Positions 9,868 through 18,922 of a DNA stretch of 64,000 bases are shown in pieces. Within the stretch, counting starts at the first letter, position 1, and every line of letters begins with the position of its first letter. Source of the stretch: Arthrobacter sp. ATA002 (GTDB taxonomy: Bacteria; Actinomycetota; Actinomycetes; Actinomycetales; Micrococcaceae); assembly GCF_026898095.1 (NCBI RefSeq), contig NZ_CP114015.1, positions 2,914,001 to 2,978,000 of the forward strand, given 5' to 3'. Position numbers and translations under genes: made by a program. Below the pieces are notes generated by a model. That model was given only the letters and a program-made list of their open reading frames with translations. It searched no databases and had not been told where the DNA came from.

Positions 9868-9984
9868 GACCCGCGCTTGCCGTACGTCCGTTTGACGTAC
9901 AGCCAGGTCTTCACCCGGGGCACCCCACCGCGGTTGGAGGGTTGCCGGCCAGCAAGCCGGGGCTGTCTGCTGGCACTCATGACC
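9868..9984 (-). promoter_or_regulatory. SAM-IV riboswitch
   Basis: Read on the minus strand the element begins GGTCATGAGTGCCAGC and continues with CCCCGGCTTGCTGGCCGGC. It then has AACCCTCCAACCGCGGTGGG, GTGCCCCGGGTGA, a variable hairpin, and ends GGCAAGCGCGGGTC. From memory this matches the actinobacterial SAM-IV class nearly base for base, including the terminal pseudoknot segment. It sits about 70 nt before metY, so S-adenosylmethionine should repress metYX. A small hairpin GCCGG-CTCTTTT-CCGGC follows it at about 9841-9857. The remaining gap (9985-10210) holds the promoter side and no further recognised element. Confidence 0.95.
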
Positions 9985-10210
9985 TATCCCCTATGAAAAC
10001 GGATATGCGTGCGCCCTGCAAGGTCTGTGACGGTTCATTTCCCGGGGCCGCTGCCGCCCCGGCGTTTGCCGCGCACCGGGGTCCGCCGTCCCTGAGCGTC
10101 AGGTCTGGGCGGGTCCGCACCGGTGGGAAATAGGTATCTTTAGGGCCGGGAACGGCGAAAAGACGCAGTTAGGGTTACCTTGGTCGAGAGGTCGATCACA
10201 ACGTGCCATT

Positions 10211-10870
10211 ATGGGCCGCATGCGCTTGGACCATGTATCTTATGCCTGTGAATCCGACGGTCTTTTGGCCACGACCGAGAGGATTGCCTCCGCTCTGGGA
10301 GCAGACTTCGTCAAGGGCGGTGTGCACCCGCGTTTCGGCACCCGCAACATGATTCTTCCGCTGGCAAACCACCAGTATGTCGAGGTGGTGGAGGCACTGA
10401 ATCACCCGGCATCGGACAAGGCTCCGTTCGGGCAGGCCGTGCGCCAGCGTTCCGAATGCGGCGGCGGCTGGATGGGCTGGTGCGTTGCCGTGGATGATCT
10501 CAAGCCCTTCGAGGAGCGCCTGGGCCGCGAGTCGGTCCCGGGCAACCGCAAGTTTCCCGACGGCCAGGAACTCACCTGGCGCCAGATTGGGATCAACGGC
10601 CTGATTGCCGATCCCCAGGTGCCGTACATGCTGCGCTGGGACGACGGCACCGAGCCGCTGCATCCTTCCGCGGCCCTGCCCGGCATGCCCGGCGCCGTGA
10701 AGCTGAACTCGCTGACCATCGCGGGGTCCGCTGACCGGGTTGCCCAGTGGCTCGGCACCCCGGTAGAAGAACCCCTGGAAAATGTCGGTGTCACCTGGAT
10801 TTCCCCCAAGGGAACGCCCGGCATCATGTCTGTCACGTTCGACACGGCGAACGGTCCCGTGGAGATTTAG
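10211..10870 (+). CDS. VOC (glyoxalase-like) family protein
   Basis: 219 residues. It opens with MRLDHVSYACESDG, the beta-strand start with the metal-ligand-like His of vicinal oxygen chelate proteins, and continues with FVKGGVHPRFGTRNMILPL and YVEVVEAL, typical of the Glyoxalase_3-like branch. The later half repeats a VOC-like pattern. The second in-frame ATG at 10220 is an equally possible start. Substrate unknown. It lies divergent from the metY riboswitch. Confidence 0.8.
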   Translation: MGRMRLDHVSYACESDGLLATTERIASALGADFVKGGVHPRFGTRNMILPLANHQYVEVVEALNHPASDKAPFGQAVRQRSECGGGWMGWCVAVDDLKPFEERLGRESVPGNRKFPDGQELTWRQIGINGLIADPQVPYMLRWDDGTEPLHPSAALPGMPGAVKLNSLTIAGSADRVAQWLGTPVEEPLENVGVTWISPKGTPGIMSVTFDTANGPVEI

Positions 10871-10885
10871 TTCCTGCAGTCTGCC

Positions 10886-11000
10886 CCTCCGCTTTGGGAA
10901 ATCCCGGTCACTCTGGGAAACCCCTCCGCTTTGGGACATCCCTCCGCTCCGCCGCGGCAGGGATTTCCCAACCGGTCGATTTTTCCCAAACCGGAGGGGA
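10886..11000. repeat. Family B palindromic repeat, copy 1
   Basis: Contains CCTCCGCTTTGGGA and, further on, TCCCAAACCGGAGG, which form the outer arms of a long imperfect hairpin. The interior includes CCGCCGCGGCAGGGATTTCC and AACCGGTCGATTTTTCCC. It is nearly identical in sequence, order and orientation to 12072-12166. The two copies flank one gene. Confidence 0.9.
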
Positions 11001-11091
11001 ATCGGGCGGATTCGGCAGACGACGGCGGAGAGTTCTCCACAGATTGATCATCGCACTGCCGGTTGGGTTCCTTTCTGTCCAGCCTTGAGGG

Positions 11092-12050
11092 ATGAACCCT
11101 GCCTTTCTTTACGCGTCCGACGCCGAGACCTACGGTGAGGGCCGTCGTTCCCTCGCATTGCGCTGCCGGTCAGGTGAGCTGATCCGCGTCCGCAGCGGCG
11201 TGTACCTGCCGGCGGACGCATGGCAGCAGCTGCCATCCTGGGAACAGCACCGGGCACGGATACTTGCCACTGCGCGGCAGGGACAGAGCCAGCGCATCCT
11301 GATCCAGCAGTCTGCAGCGGTTTTCTGGGGGCTGCCGGTCATCGGCACGGAACCGGAGGTCATGCTGCTGGCAGTGCATCCATCTCACGGCAGGCGCCGT
11401 GGCGGCATTCGCTGGGCGGAGCGGCAGTTGCTCGAGCCCGTGACGACCCAGGCAGGGGTAACGCTGACCTCCCGTGCGCAAACGGCCCTGGATATGGCTG
11501 CACATCTGGAATTCGAACGCGCCGTTCCGGCCATGGACCGCGTGCTGCTGCCCGATTCCACACGGATGCAGCCGGCGCTGGGGAAGACCAGGCTGCTGGA
11601 ACTCTCCGAAGCACTGCCGTCCCGAGCCAGACGAATGAGGGCCCGGCGGGTAATTGACTTCGCCGACCCCGCGGCCGAATCCCCCGGTGAATCCTATTCC
11701 CGGGCCATGCTGCACCGGCATGGCTTTCCGGAGCCGGAGCTGCAGCGGGAGTTCATTACACCGGGCGGGCGGTTCCGGACCGACTTTTACTGGGAGGAAC
11801 AGGCCCTCGTCGGGGAGCTCGACGGCTCGGTCAAGTACGGCGGGAGCGGGGCGGTGCTCGCTCCCTCGTGGGAGACCCTAAGCAGGAGAAGCGGAGGGAG
11901 GATGCCATCCGCGCCACCGGCGTCGGATTTGTCCGCTGGTCCTGGGGCGATATTGGGAAGCCTCCGGATCATCCGGACGGACTTGTGCAGCGGCTGGTGC
12001 GCGCAGGACTGCCCCGCGCCCACACGCGCACCGCCCGGACCGCCCGCTGA
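11092..12050 (+). CDS. AbiEi-like winged-helix / DUF559 endonuclease-like protein, frameshifted
   Basis: Family of about 300-320 residues common in actinobacteria. The N-terminal part (residues 18-45, LALRCRSGELIRVRSGVYLP) is an AbiEi-like winged helix. The C-terminal part has the restriction-endonuclease-like core: RTDFYWEEQALVGELDGSVKYGG, then in another frame DAIRATGVGFVRWSW. The break is at about 11850-11868 and one missing base restores 319 residues. Proteins of this type are often described as toxin/antitoxin-related or Vsr-like nucleases; activity is not established here. The gene is flanked by both Family B repeats. Confidence 0.7.
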
Positions 12051-12071
12051 ATGTCCTCGACCCTGATCCCG

Positions 12072-12166
12072 CCTCCGCTCAGGGAAATCCCTCCGTTTTG
12101 GGACATCCCTCCGGTCCGCCGCGGCAGGGATTTCCCCAACCGGTCGATTTTTCCCAAACCGGAGGA
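12072..12166. repeat. Family B palindromic repeat, copy 2
   Basis: Direct repeat of the element at 10886-11000, with arms CCTCCGTTTTGGGA and TCCCAAACCGGAGG and the same central block CCGCCGCGGCAGGGATTTCC. It begins just after the DUF559-type gene and ends 40 bp before the GH2 stop codon. Confidence 0.9.
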
Positions 12167-12206
12167 AAACGGAAAGCCCGAGGTTCAGCGCGGCGTCAGC
12201 ACACGG

Positions 12207-14017
12207 TCAGCAACCCCCGGCGGCCCGAAGGAGCCGGGCGTTGACGTCCCGCAGCGTATCGGCGTCGATCTTCACCACCCGCCGGTCGTACGTGAGCAGC
12301 CCGTTGACTTCGTCCTCCACATCGGTGAGCTGGGTGTAGACCGTCGCTGCCAGGCCGTGCTGCACCGCGGGCTCGATCTGCCGCCGGTGCAGCTTGTCAT
12401 ACGCCTGCCGCAGGGCTTCCGGAGTCTTGAAGCGCCGGTATCCGAATTCCTTCTCGTTGAAGGTGTGGCCCGGTATGCGCAGGCTGTACCCGCCGTATTC
12501 GGAGAGCACGACGGCGCGGCCGTCCCGGAGCCAGTCCGTGCGCAGGTGAAAGGGGACAAAGTACACATGCACACTCTTCAGGTCTCCCCCGCCCTGGTCG
12601 TGCCAGCCGCTGGCGTGGTCGATGCTTCGGCTCGAATCCAGCGAGCGCAGCAGTTCCGTGGCGGCATTCGCGTCGAACTGCCCCCATCCCTCGTTGAAGG
12701 GCACCCACACGGCAATCGAGGTGCTGTTGCGCAGCAGCTCGACCGTACCGCGCAGCTCCGCGAGAAACGCGTCCCGGCCCTCGTCGTCGGCCCGTCCGAA
12801 GGCGGCGTAGTCGCCGTCGTCGCGGTGCCGCGCTCCCACGGCGGGCGCTGTCACCACCGCGTGCCGGTAGGAGCGGCCGCCGTTGACCAGGTCCTGCCAC
12901 ACCAGCATGCCCAGCCGGTCGCAGTGGTAGTACCAGCGCAGCGGCTCCACCTTGATGTGCTTGCGCAGCATGTTGAAGCCCAGGTCCTTCGCGGCCTGAA
13001 TGTCGTACGCGAGCGCCTCATCCGACGGCGCCGTGTACAGCCCGTCCGGCCAGTACCCCTGATCCAGCAGCCCGGCGTGAAAGTACGGTTCGCCGTTGAG
13101 CAGCAGCCGGGCGTGGCCCGCGTTGTCCCGGCCCACCCCGAACGTCCGCAGCCCGGTGTAGCTGCGCACGCTGTCGATCTCCTCGTTCCCGGCGCGCAGC
13201 CGCACGTCCAGGTCGTACAGGAACGGATCCTCCGGCGTCCACAGGTGCGGATCCGGCACCGGAATCGTCACCTCCTCGCCGGGCACGACGACGGCGTCCG
13301 CCAGAGTGCGCCCGCCGGCGGACACGGTGATCACCGCGGTCAGGCCAGCCCGGCTGTGATCGCCGTGTCCGCCCGGAGCGCCACCGCCCGCAGCGTCGAG
13401 GTTCCCCGTGTCGAGGTTCCCCGTGCCGCCGTCCAGCAGCACGGTCACGGCCACCGAGTCCAGGGACGGCACCAGGACCAGCTGCGAGATGCTCGTCCGC
13501 GGGACCGATTCCAGCCAGACCGTCTGCCAGATGCCCGACTGGGAGGTGTACCAGATGCCGCCGCGGTCCAGGGTCTGCTTGCCGCGGCTGTGATATCCGG
13601 TGTCGCTGATGTCGCGGACCCGGACCACGATTTCCTGCTCGGCGCCGGGAACCAGCGCGTCGGTGATGTCCAGGGAGAAGGGCAGGTAGCCGCCGTCGTG
13701 CCCGCCCACGTCCGTGCCGTTGACCGTGACGGTGCAGCTCTGGTCCACCGCGCCGAAGTGCAGCAGCACCCGTTCACCCGCAAATCCGGCCGGCAGCCGG
13801 ACGGAACGCCGGTACCAGAGCAGCTGCTGCGGCTGGAGCTGCCGGCCGACACCGGAGAGCGGCGCCTCGGGCGAGAACGGCACCAGGATCTTCCCGTCCC
13901 ACTCCCCTCCCCCGGGGCCTGGTCGCGGCGGGCGGAGGTGATGGCGTACTCCCAGTAGCCGTTGAGGTTCAGGTAGCTGTCCCGGGCAAGCTGCGGGCGG
14001 GGATACTCCTGCAGCAC
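12207..14017 (-). CDS. Glycoside hydrolase family 2 protein, frameshifted
   Basis: Architecture of a GH2 enzyme. It has a sugar-binding jelly roll (YLNLNGYWEYAI at the N-terminus, then LLWYRRSVRLPAGF and WQTVWLESVP), an Ig-like middle domain, and a TIM barrel with the acid/base Glu in WVPFNEGWGQF and the nucleophile Glu in VLSEYGGYSL. The frame breaks at about 13903-13912 in GGGGAGGGGAG; adding one base joins the parts into about 603 residues. The start is uncertain: GTG at 14017 is used, but a ribosome-binding site AAGGAG upstream and coding-like sequence (DDPWGAALDPNS) suggest the true N-terminus is longer. No secretion signal is seen. Sugar specificity unknown. Confidence 0.8.
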
Positions 14018-14119
14018 GGAGTTCGGATCCAGGGCTGCTCCCCAGGGGTCGTCAGTGTCACGGGGCGGTGTTCTCCTTGGTTGGCGTTTCGGGCAGGCGG
14101 GACAGAACGGGTGCCGGCA

Positions 14120-14851
14120 TCAGTCGCCGATGCCGATGGCGGAGCCAAAGAGCGCGAAGCCCACAAACCCGGCAATGTCCACCAGGGCGTGGGCGATGAC
14201 CAGCGGCATGACCCGCCGGGTCTTGACGTAGGCGTAGCCGAACAGCAGTCCCATCAGGAAGTTTCCGATGCCGGGACCGATGCCCTGGTACAGGTGGTAG
14301 CTGGCCCGGATCAGCGCCGAGGTGAGAATGATCGCCGGGGTTCCCCAGCCCAGCTGCCGCAGCCGCAGGAACAGGTAGCCCACCACAATGACTTCCTCCA
14401 GCACGGCGTGGCGCATGGCGGAGAGGATCAGCACCGGCAGCGTCCACCAGTAGGTGTCCAGCGCCGCCGGAACCAGGGCCGTGGTGATGCCCAGGGCCCG
14501 GCCCGCGGCGTACACGCCGAGGGTGCCGACGCCGATCACCGCTGCCAGGGCCGCGCCCAGGCCGAAGTCGCGCAGCGGTTTTTCGAAGGTGAACCCGATC
14601 CGCCGGAACGCGGATTTTCCCGGCTCCGTGAGCAGGTACAGGACCAGTGCCACGGGCAGCAGGGAGAAAAAGATCCCCAGCAGCTGATAGGTCAGATCAA
14701 ACCAGGGGTTCTCGTCCAGCACCGGGTTCAGCGTGGTGGTCTGCCCGGCGAGCGGGCCTTCGGTGGCCTTTTCCAGCAGCTCGACGACGGCGTAGACGCC
14801 GGAGCGGCCCAGGGACAGTCCCAGCACAATCAGGATTTCAAAGACCAGCAT
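14120..14851 (-). CDS. CPBP family intramembrane glutamic endopeptidase
   Basis: 243 residues with seven or eight hydrophobic segments and all CPBP motifs: HAVLEEVIVVGYLFLRL (EExxxR-like), ASYHLYQG (His) and IAHALVDIAGF (His/Asp). Members process prenylated proteins or act in bacteriocin immunity; no role can be set here. The N-terminus may begin at 14915 (MGTMRAAP), with one extra T at about 14895 shifting the frame, giving 264 residues. Confidence 0.85.
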   Translation of the reverse strand: MLVFEILIVLGLSLGRSGVYAVVELLEKATEGPLAGQTTTLNPVLDENPWFDLTYQLLGIFFSLLPVALVLYLLTEPGKSAFRRIGFTFEKPLRDFGLGAALAAVIGVGTLGVYAAGRALGITTALVPAALDTYWWTLPVLILSAMRHAVLEEVIVVGYLFLRLRQLGWGTPAIILTSALIRASYHLYQGIGPGIGNFLMGLLFGYAYVKTRRVMPLVIAHALVDIAGFVGFALFGSAIGIGD

Positions 14852-14968
14852 CTTCCGGGCCCGCGGGTCCAGGGAACCGGCGGAGGCGGGAAGGGGCGGC
14901 GCGCATGGTTCCCATTGTGCCGGATGCCGGCGCCGGGCGGCGGCAGAAAACGGGGAAGCCCGGAACCG

Positions 14969-16222
14969 TCAGCGCAGGCGCTGCCCCGCCCGCCACACCG
15001 CGCCGGTCAGCGGCATCCCCGGCCGGTACGCCAGGTGCGCGGCCGAGGGCGCGTTGAGCAGCTGCAGGTCCGCGCGGTGTCCGGCGGCGAGCGAGCCCAC
15101 TGCCCGCTGCCCGTCCCGGTCCTCTCCCGTGTGCACCCGCAGGGCCAGCGCGCCGCCGAAGGTTGCGGCCCGGACGGCTTCGGCGACCGTGAGGCCCATC
15201 TGCAGCACCGCCGTGGCCACGCAGAAGTTCATGGAACTGGTGTAGGACGTGCCGGGGTTGCAGTTGGAGGCCAGCGCCACCTGCACGCCGGCGTCCAGCA
15301 GCTTCCGGGCCGGGGCAAGCGGCGCCCGGGTGGACAGGTCGCAGGCCGGCAGGCAGGTGGCCACCGTGCCGGGGGTTCCAGCCACATCCCACCCGGTCCA
15401 GGTACCCGCGAGGGCCGCGACGTCGTCGTCGGTCAGGTGGTTCACGTGGTCCACGCTGGCCACCCCGAATTCCACGGCCAGGCGCACGCCGGCGCCGGGG
15501 CCCAGCTGGTTTCCATGCACCCGCAGCCCCAGCCCGGCGTTCCGGCAGGCCTGCAGCACCCGCCGCGACTGGTCCTCGGTAAAGGCTCCCCGTTCGCAGA
15601 AGACGTCGGCCCACTGCACGTAGGGCAGCACCGCGGCGAGCATGTCGGTGCACACCAGGCCGGTGTATTCCTCGGCGTCCATGCCGGCCGGGACCAGATG
15701 GGCGCCCAGGAACGTCACCTGATCGGCCACGCCGGCGGCAATCCGCGCGTGCCGCTGCTCCTCCTCCACGTTCAGCCCGTATCCGGTCTTGGTTTCCAGG
15801 TAGGTGGTGCCGCCGGCAGCGGCTTCGGCGGTGCGGGCCAGCAGCAGCCGGATCAGGTCATAGTCCGAGGCGGCCCGGGTGGCTTCGGTGGTGACGGCAA
15901 TGCCGCCGGCGGCGTAGGGCTGCCCCGCCATCCGCGCTTCGAACTCCGCGCCGCGGTCGCCGGCGAAGACCAGGTGCGTGTGCGAATCCACCCAGCCGGG
16001 CAGCCCGGCCCGCCCGCCGGCGTCGACCATCTCGTCGGCGGCCGGCGCGTCGGAGGCAGCGCCGATCCAGCTGATCCGTTCGCCCTCGAACACCACGGCC
16101 GCGTTGCGCAGCACGGCGGCTTCGGCCCCCTCGCTGTAGTCCTGGGTGGAGAGTTCGCCGATATTGGTAATCAGTGTTGATGCCGGCCCGGCCGGGGTGC
16201 GGGATGCGGTTGCTGCGCTCAT
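14969..16222 (-). CDS. hutI: Imidazolonepropionase
   Basis: Opens the ring of 4-imidazolone-5-propionate to N-formimino-L-glutamate, the third step of histidine degradation. 417 residues, amidohydrolase fold. The metal-binding start is GWVDSHTHLVFAG, the family loop is YLETKTGYGLN, and ALASNCNPGTSYTSSMNF is the C-terminal HutI signature. Its ATG overlaps the hutF stop (ATGA). It is the last gene of the minus-strand hut operon. Confidence 0.96.
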   Translation of the reverse strand: MSAATASRTPAGPASTLITNIGELSTQDYSEGAEAAVLRNAAVVFEGERISWIGAASDAPAADEMVDAGGRAGLPGWVDSHTHLVFAGDRGAEFEARMAGQPYAAGGIAVTTEATRAASDYDLIRLLLARTAEAAAGGTTYLETKTGYGLNVEEEQRHARIAAGVADQVTFLGAHLVPAGMDAEEYTGLVCTDMLAAVLPYVQWADVFCERGAFTEDQSRRVLQACRNAGLGLRVHGNQLGPGAGVRLAVEFGVASVDHVNHLTDDDVAALAGTWTGWDVAGTPGTVATCLPACDLSTRAPLAPARKLLDAGVQVALASNCNPGTSYTSSMNFCVATAVLQMGLTVAEAVRAATFGGALALRVHTGEDRDGQRAVGSLAAGHRADLQLLNAPSAAHLAYRPGMPLTGAVWRAGQRLR

Positions 16223-17610
16223 TGATCTTCCGTTGCGGTGGTGTGTTGGAGGTTGGCGGCGTCCATGACGGCGACGGCGGCCAGCAGCAGCGCGGCAGGG
16301 TCGCCCAGGAGGGCGTGCCGGCCGTTGCGGGCCACGACGCGGCCGCCGATGACGACGGTGTGCACGTCCGACGCGGTGGCAGCAAGTGCCAGCTGTCCGG
16401 GGCGCGAGCCGGCGGTGCGGATGGTGTTGGGGTCCACTGCCATGAGATCGCAGCTGTTCCCCGGAGCCAGTCCCGGTGCCCGGCGGCCCTGGGCGGCGGC
16501 CCCGGCGCCCGACGCCGCCGCCAGCAGCTCGGCCGGACTGAAGCTGCCGCGTTTCCCGGAGCGGAGGCGTTCGCCGTGTTCCAGCGCCCGCATCTCCAGC
16601 CAGGGGTCGACGACGGCGTGCTGGTCGGTGCCCAGCGCAATCCGGGCTCCAGCGTCGCGCAGCTGCGCCGCGGGATCAATTCCGTCGGCCAGGTCGGCCT
16701 CCGTGGTGGGGCAAAGCACTACGGTGGCGCCGGCATCGCCGAGGACGGTGATGTCCTCCCCGCTCAGGTGGGTGGCGTGGACCGCGGAGAGCCGCCGGGT
16801 GGCCAGTCCGTGTTTGGCCAGCAGCCGCGCCGAGGTGAGGCCGGAGGCCTCCAGGCAGGCCTCGTTCTCGGCAGGCTGCTCGGAGAGGTGGATGTGCAGC
16901 GGCAGGTCGGCGGGGAGCTCCCGGGAGATTAGCGCCAGCTCGTCCTCCGGAACGGCGCGCACCGAGTGCAGTGCCGCCCCCACGCTGACCTGGGCCGGAT
17001 CAAACTCCCCGGCAAACGCGGCGCGCAGGGAGGCCAGCCGCTGCAGCCAGGCGGCGCCGTCGCGGTCGCCAAACCGCAGCTGCTCCCCGCGGAGCGGGGC
17101 ATTGAAGCCGCCGGCCAAATAGCAGGTGTCCAGCAGGGTCAGGCGGATGCCGGCAGCGACGGCGGCCCGCGCCAGCGCCCGCTCCATGGCGTGCTCCGGC
17201 GCGTAGGCGCTGCCGTCCGGCCGGTGGTGCACATAGTGGAACTCCGCCACCGACGTCCATCCGGTGACCACCATTTCAGCGAACACGGCCGTGGCCAGCT
17301 GTTCATACAGTTCCGGCGTCAGGGCGCCGGCGGCGTCGTACATCTGCTCCCGCCAGGTCCAGAAGCTGCCGGGGCCTCCGGCGTGCGTGCGGCCGCGCAG
17401 GATCCGGTGGAAGGCATGGGAGTGGGCGTTCGACGCCGCCGGGAACGTCACGCCGGGCAGCCGGCAGTCCCCCTCCCGGGCCGGCACTCCGGTTTCCGTC
17501 CGCGTCACCGTGCCTGCGGCGTCGGTCTCCAACCGGACACCGGCAGCAACGACGCCGTTCACCCAGCCCTGCTCACACCAGAAGGACGCCTGCCGTTCCG
17601 GCGCGCTCAC
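16219..17610 (-). CDS. hutF: Formimidoylglutamate deiminase
   Basis: Hydrolyses N-formimino-L-glutamate to N-formyl-L-glutamate and ammonia, choosing the formylglutamate branch of histidine degradation. 463 residues, amidohydrolase family with metal ligands in ASNAHSHAFHRILRGRTH, then LHIHLSEQ, AVHATHLSGED and ALGTDQHAVVDPWLE. HutF typically reads FWxW near the entrance, seen here as SFWTWREQMYD. It overlaps both neighbours by 4 bp. Confidence 0.95.
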   Translation of the reverse strand: MSAPERQASFWCEQGWVNGVVAAGVRLETDAAGTVTRTETGVPAREGDCRLPGVTFPAASNAHSHAFHRILRGRTHAGGPGSFWTWREQMYDAAGALTPELYEQLATAVFAEMVVTGWTSVAEFHYVHHRPDGSAYAPEHAMERALARAAVAAGIRLTLLDTCYLAGGFNAPLRGEQLRFGDRDGAAWLQRLASLRAAFAGEFDPAQVSVGAALHSVRAVPEDELALISRELPADLPLHIHLSEQPAENEACLEASGLTSARLLAKHGLATRRLSAVHATHLSGEDITVLGDAGATVVLCPTTEADLADGIDPAAQLRDAGARIALGTDQHAVVDPWLEMRALEHGERLRSGKRGSFSPAELLAAASGAGAAAQGRRAPGLAPGNSCDLMAVDPNTIRTAGSRPGQLALAATASDVHTVVIGGRVVARNGRHALLGDPAALLLAAVAVMDAANLQHTTATEDQ

Positions 17611-18917
17611 AACAGGTCCTGCAGCGCGTCGGCCAGCGCGGCGACCCCTGCCTCGGCATCGTCGTCCTCCACGTACTCCTCCGGCGAGTGGCTGATCCCG
17701 GAGGGGTTGCGGACAAACAGCATGCCGGTGGGCACCCGGGCGGCCAGCACTCCGGCGTCGTGTCCTGCCCCGGTCGCCAGGACGGGCGCGCCGGGCACGG
17801 TGCGGGCCACGGACTGCTCAAGCGAGCGCTGCAGGGCGGCATCGAAGGAGACGGTCCCGGAATAGGACTCCTCCGTCAGGTGCACGGAACAGCCTTCCAT
17901 GGCGGCAATCCGCTGCGCCTGACCGTGGAATTTCTCCACCAGGGCGGCCGTCACGGCGTCCTCGGGATGGCGGACGTCCAGCCAGAGGTCCACCCGGGAG
18001 GCGATGACGTTGGTGCCGCCGGGAACCGGTTCCAGGCGGCCCACGGTGGCCCGGGCGCCGGACTGTGCGGCGGCGGCCTGCCGAACGGCCACAATCAGCT
18101 GCGCTGCCGCGACCATGGGATCGGCCCGGTCCGCCATCAGGGTGGTGCCGGCGTGGTTGCCCTGCCCCGTGATGGAAAACCGCCACCGGCCGTGACCCAG
18201 CACGGATCCGCCCACGGCAACGGCCGGTCCGCGTCCGGCAGCGTCCATGAACTCCTCCGTGTTCAGGCCGCGACCCTGCTCCACGTGCAGTTCCACAAAA
18301 TCCCCGATGCGGCCCAACGCCGCCTCGTCCCGGCCCATGCGGTCCGGGTCCAGTCCATTGGCGCGGGCGACGTCGGCAAAAGTGTTACCGTCGGCGTCGC
18401 GCAGGGCCAGCGCCCTGGCCGGCTCGATGGTGCCGGCCAGCAGCCGGGAGCCAAGACACGCCACACCAAAGCGCGATCCCTCTTCTTCCGGGAACACCGC
18501 GACGGCGAGGGCCCGGTTGCGGACCAAGCTGCCCGCCTTTTCCCGGGCCTGCAGGAGATCCACGGCCGCCAGCGCGCTGGCCACGCCAAGCGGTCCGTCA
18601 AAGGCACCGCCACCCGGCACGGAATCCAGGTGCGATCCGGTCACCAATGCGCCGCGGCGCTCTGCCTCCGGCGACAGTTGACCGCCGGTCTCCCCAGATG
18701 ATCCGCCCGGCAGGTCCCACCAGGCCCACAGGATGCCATTGGAGTCGGATTCCACGGCGAGCCCGCGCCGGGACGCCTCGGCGGTGAACCACTCACGCAG
18801 GTCTCTTTCCGCGGCGGAGTACACCGGGCGGGAGTAGCCGCCGCGGCGTGCATCACGGCCGGTGTCTTCGATGGCGGCCAGCAGGAAGTTAACGGGCGAA
18901 GCGGGTGTCGGGTGCAT
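17607..18917 (-). CDS. M20-family amidohydrolase of the hut operon (allantoate amidohydrolase-like)
   Basis: 436-residue M20 metallohydrolase of the allantoate amidohydrolase/N-carbamoyl amino acid hydrolase branch. Metal-site motifs are TGSHLDSVPGGGAFDGPLG, FPEEEGSRFG, ELHVEQG and NPSGISHSPEE. The dimer-domain motif GQGNHAGTT is present. It overlaps hutF by 4 bp and sits between hutU and hutF, where the pathway still needs an enzyme that deformylates N-formylglutamate and no HutG-type gene is present. I infer that it does this job; the family assignment itself is firm. Confidence 0.85.
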   Translation of the reverse strand: MHPTPASPVNFLLAAIEDTGRDARRGGYSRPVYSAAERDLREWFTAEASRRGLAVESDSNGILWAWWDLPGGSSGETGGQLSPEAERRGALVTGSHLDSVPGGGAFDGPLGVASALAAVDLLQAREKAGSLVRNRALAVAVFPEEEGSRFGVACLGSRLLAGTIEPARALALRDADGNTFADVARANGLDPDRMGRDEAALGRIGDFVELHVEQGRGLNTEEFMDAAGRGPAVAVGGSVLGHGRWRFSITGQGNHAGTTLMADRADPMVAAAQLIVAVRQAAAAQSGARATVGRLEPVPGGTNVIASRVDLWLDVRHPEDAVTAALVEKFHGQAQRIAAMEGCSVHLTEESYSGTVSFDAALQRSLEQSVARTVPGAPVLATGAGHDAGVLAARVPTGMLFVRNPSGISHSPEEYVEDDDAEAGVAALADALQDLL

Positions 18918-18922
18918 GGACC

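Noticed and set aside
10886-12166. Insertion sequence around the DUF559-type gene
   Set aside because: No transposase and no target-site duplication was seen; the flanking elements are direct, not terminal inverted, repeats.
12051-13958. Long plus-strand frame opposite the GH2 gene
   Set aside because: Arg/His/Gln-rich shadow with no homology; the minus strand encodes the glycosidase.
14081-16180. Long plus-strand frame opposite CPBP and hutI
   Set aside because: Compositional shadow of two conserved minus-strand genes.
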